Shown piece after piece: positions 63,704 to 64,000 of a stretch of DNA of 64,000 bases (position 1 is the first letter of the stretch; each line of letters begins with the position of its first letter). Made by a program: the position numbers and the translations under genes. The notes beneath the pieces are model-generated. The model was not told the origin of the DNA. It searched no databases and saw nothing but the letters and a program-made list of their open reading frames with translations. The stretch is from the NCBI RefSeq assembly GCF_018282115.1, contig NZ_CP054306.1, positions 915,488 to 979,487 on the forward strand, given 5' to 3'. The DNA is from Synechocystis sp. PCC 7338. GTDB lineage: Bacteria; Cyanobacteriota; Cyanobacteriia; Cyanobacteriales; Microcystaceae.

Positions 63704-64000
63704 ATGATTCGTTTGCCCGTGGTATTACCTCAAAGTTTTCTTCCCCCTCGTTTGCTATCTTGCCATTGGGGCTGGTTGGCGATCGTCTTGGCCTCCTTAT
63801 GGAGCTTATCTTCACTGCCTGTTAACACCGGTTCCTCGGTGGTGGCTCAAACGGCCCCTTCTAGCCCCATGACCGTTCGCTCTGACATCCAAGAGGCCAA
63901 CTCCCAAACTGGAGTGGTAACTGCCCGTGGTAACGTTCAAGTTTACTATCCTGCTCGCAATTTGCAAGCAACGGCGGCCCAGGCCCAGTATTTTTCCCAG
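63704..64000 (+). CDS. LptA/OstA-like protein, partial (continues beyond window)
   Basis: 99 codons, ATG 63704, open to the window's edge. A signal peptide region (WLAIVLASLWSLSSLPV) precedes SVVAQTAPSSPMTVRSDIQEANSQTG and VVTARGNVQVYYPARNLQA, the first strands of an OstA/LptA-type beta-jelly-roll. LptA moves LPS through the periplasm to the outer membrane. Length and completeness cannot be judged. Confidence 0.75.
   Translation, partial: MIRLPVVLPQSFLPPRLLSCHWGWLAIVLASLWSLSSLPVNTGSSVVAQTAPSSPMTVRSDIQEANSQTGVVTARGNVQVYYPARNLQATAAQAQYFSQ

Overview
The window looks like chromosome of a unicellular cyanobacterium very close to Synechocystis sp. PCC 6803. Support: the palindrome GCGATCGC (HIP1) recurs through most of it; photosynthesis genes are scattered singly (psbM, ycf4, a 57-residue hliD-type protein); the cyanobacterial small RNA Yfr1 lies just upstream of trxA; and many proteins belong to cyanobacterial families (CGLD27, DUF1818, DUF1400, atypical giant phosphatase). 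No rRNA, tRNA, CRISPR array or intact transposase was seen. I cannot name the strain from sequence alone.

Layout. 0-3.4 kb: a membrane-anchored coiled-coil gene with 21-bp tandem repeats, a Uma2-type nuclease, a broken copy of the coiled-coil gene's 5' end, then wcaF/wcaI-like polysaccharide genes. 3.5-12.3 kb: a lipoprotein with phytase-like esterase fold, then a long minus-strand block (FAD oxidoreductase, small protein, bestrophin-type channel, sucC, TerC, flotillin, GT2 glycosyltransferase). 12.4-20.6 kb: second Uma2 gene, obg, hliD, gloB, a DHOase-like protein lacking its histidines, amt, a receiver-histidine kinase hybrid and a universal stress protein. 20.7-34.3 kb: a 1403-residue secreted phosphatase behind a clear Pho box, cysC, exbB/exbD, rsmB, a TerB-like protein, a Ca2+/cation antiporter, a HisD-like protein with altered metal ligands, an OmpR regulator and a WecA/MraY-type transferase.

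34.3-38.7 kb is the accessory part: remnants of a transposase and an amidohydrolase, a compact ferredoxin, an exported hypothetical, an exported cupin, an orphan AcfC-like binding protein and 0.9 kb of decayed sequence. It sits in a HIP1-free stretch of about 5.8 kb. 38.7-49.3 kb: pyk, a flavoprotein, Yfr1-trxA, asparaginase, CGLD27, wecB, an ESS-type glutamate symporter, aroH, a TPR glycosyltransferase and a broken DUF6883/DUF4926 pair. 49.3-64 kb: cobM, DUF1400 hydrolase, a BlaI/M56 regulator pair, bcp, a lipoprotein, a thiamine-binding-like protein, a UspA pair protein, psbM, an HDAC-like amidohydrolase, speB with a cyclophilin lipoprotein, ycf4, a GH3-family enzyme, an amino-acid binding protein, rnpB, DUF1818 and the start of an LptA/OstA-like gene.

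Most genes are single or in short pairs, as is usual in this lineage. The tightest couplings are stop/start overlaps: the small protein at 5.9 kb with the FAD oxidoreductase, BlaI with M56 peptidase, and cyclophilin directly abutting speB. The most notable observations are the Pho box, Yfr1 with a nine-codon ORF between it and trxA, two enzyme-like proteins that have lost catalytic residues (DHOase-like, HisD-like), the decayed accessory region, and a small dispersed repeat family at 45.1, 57.2 and 60.0 kb.
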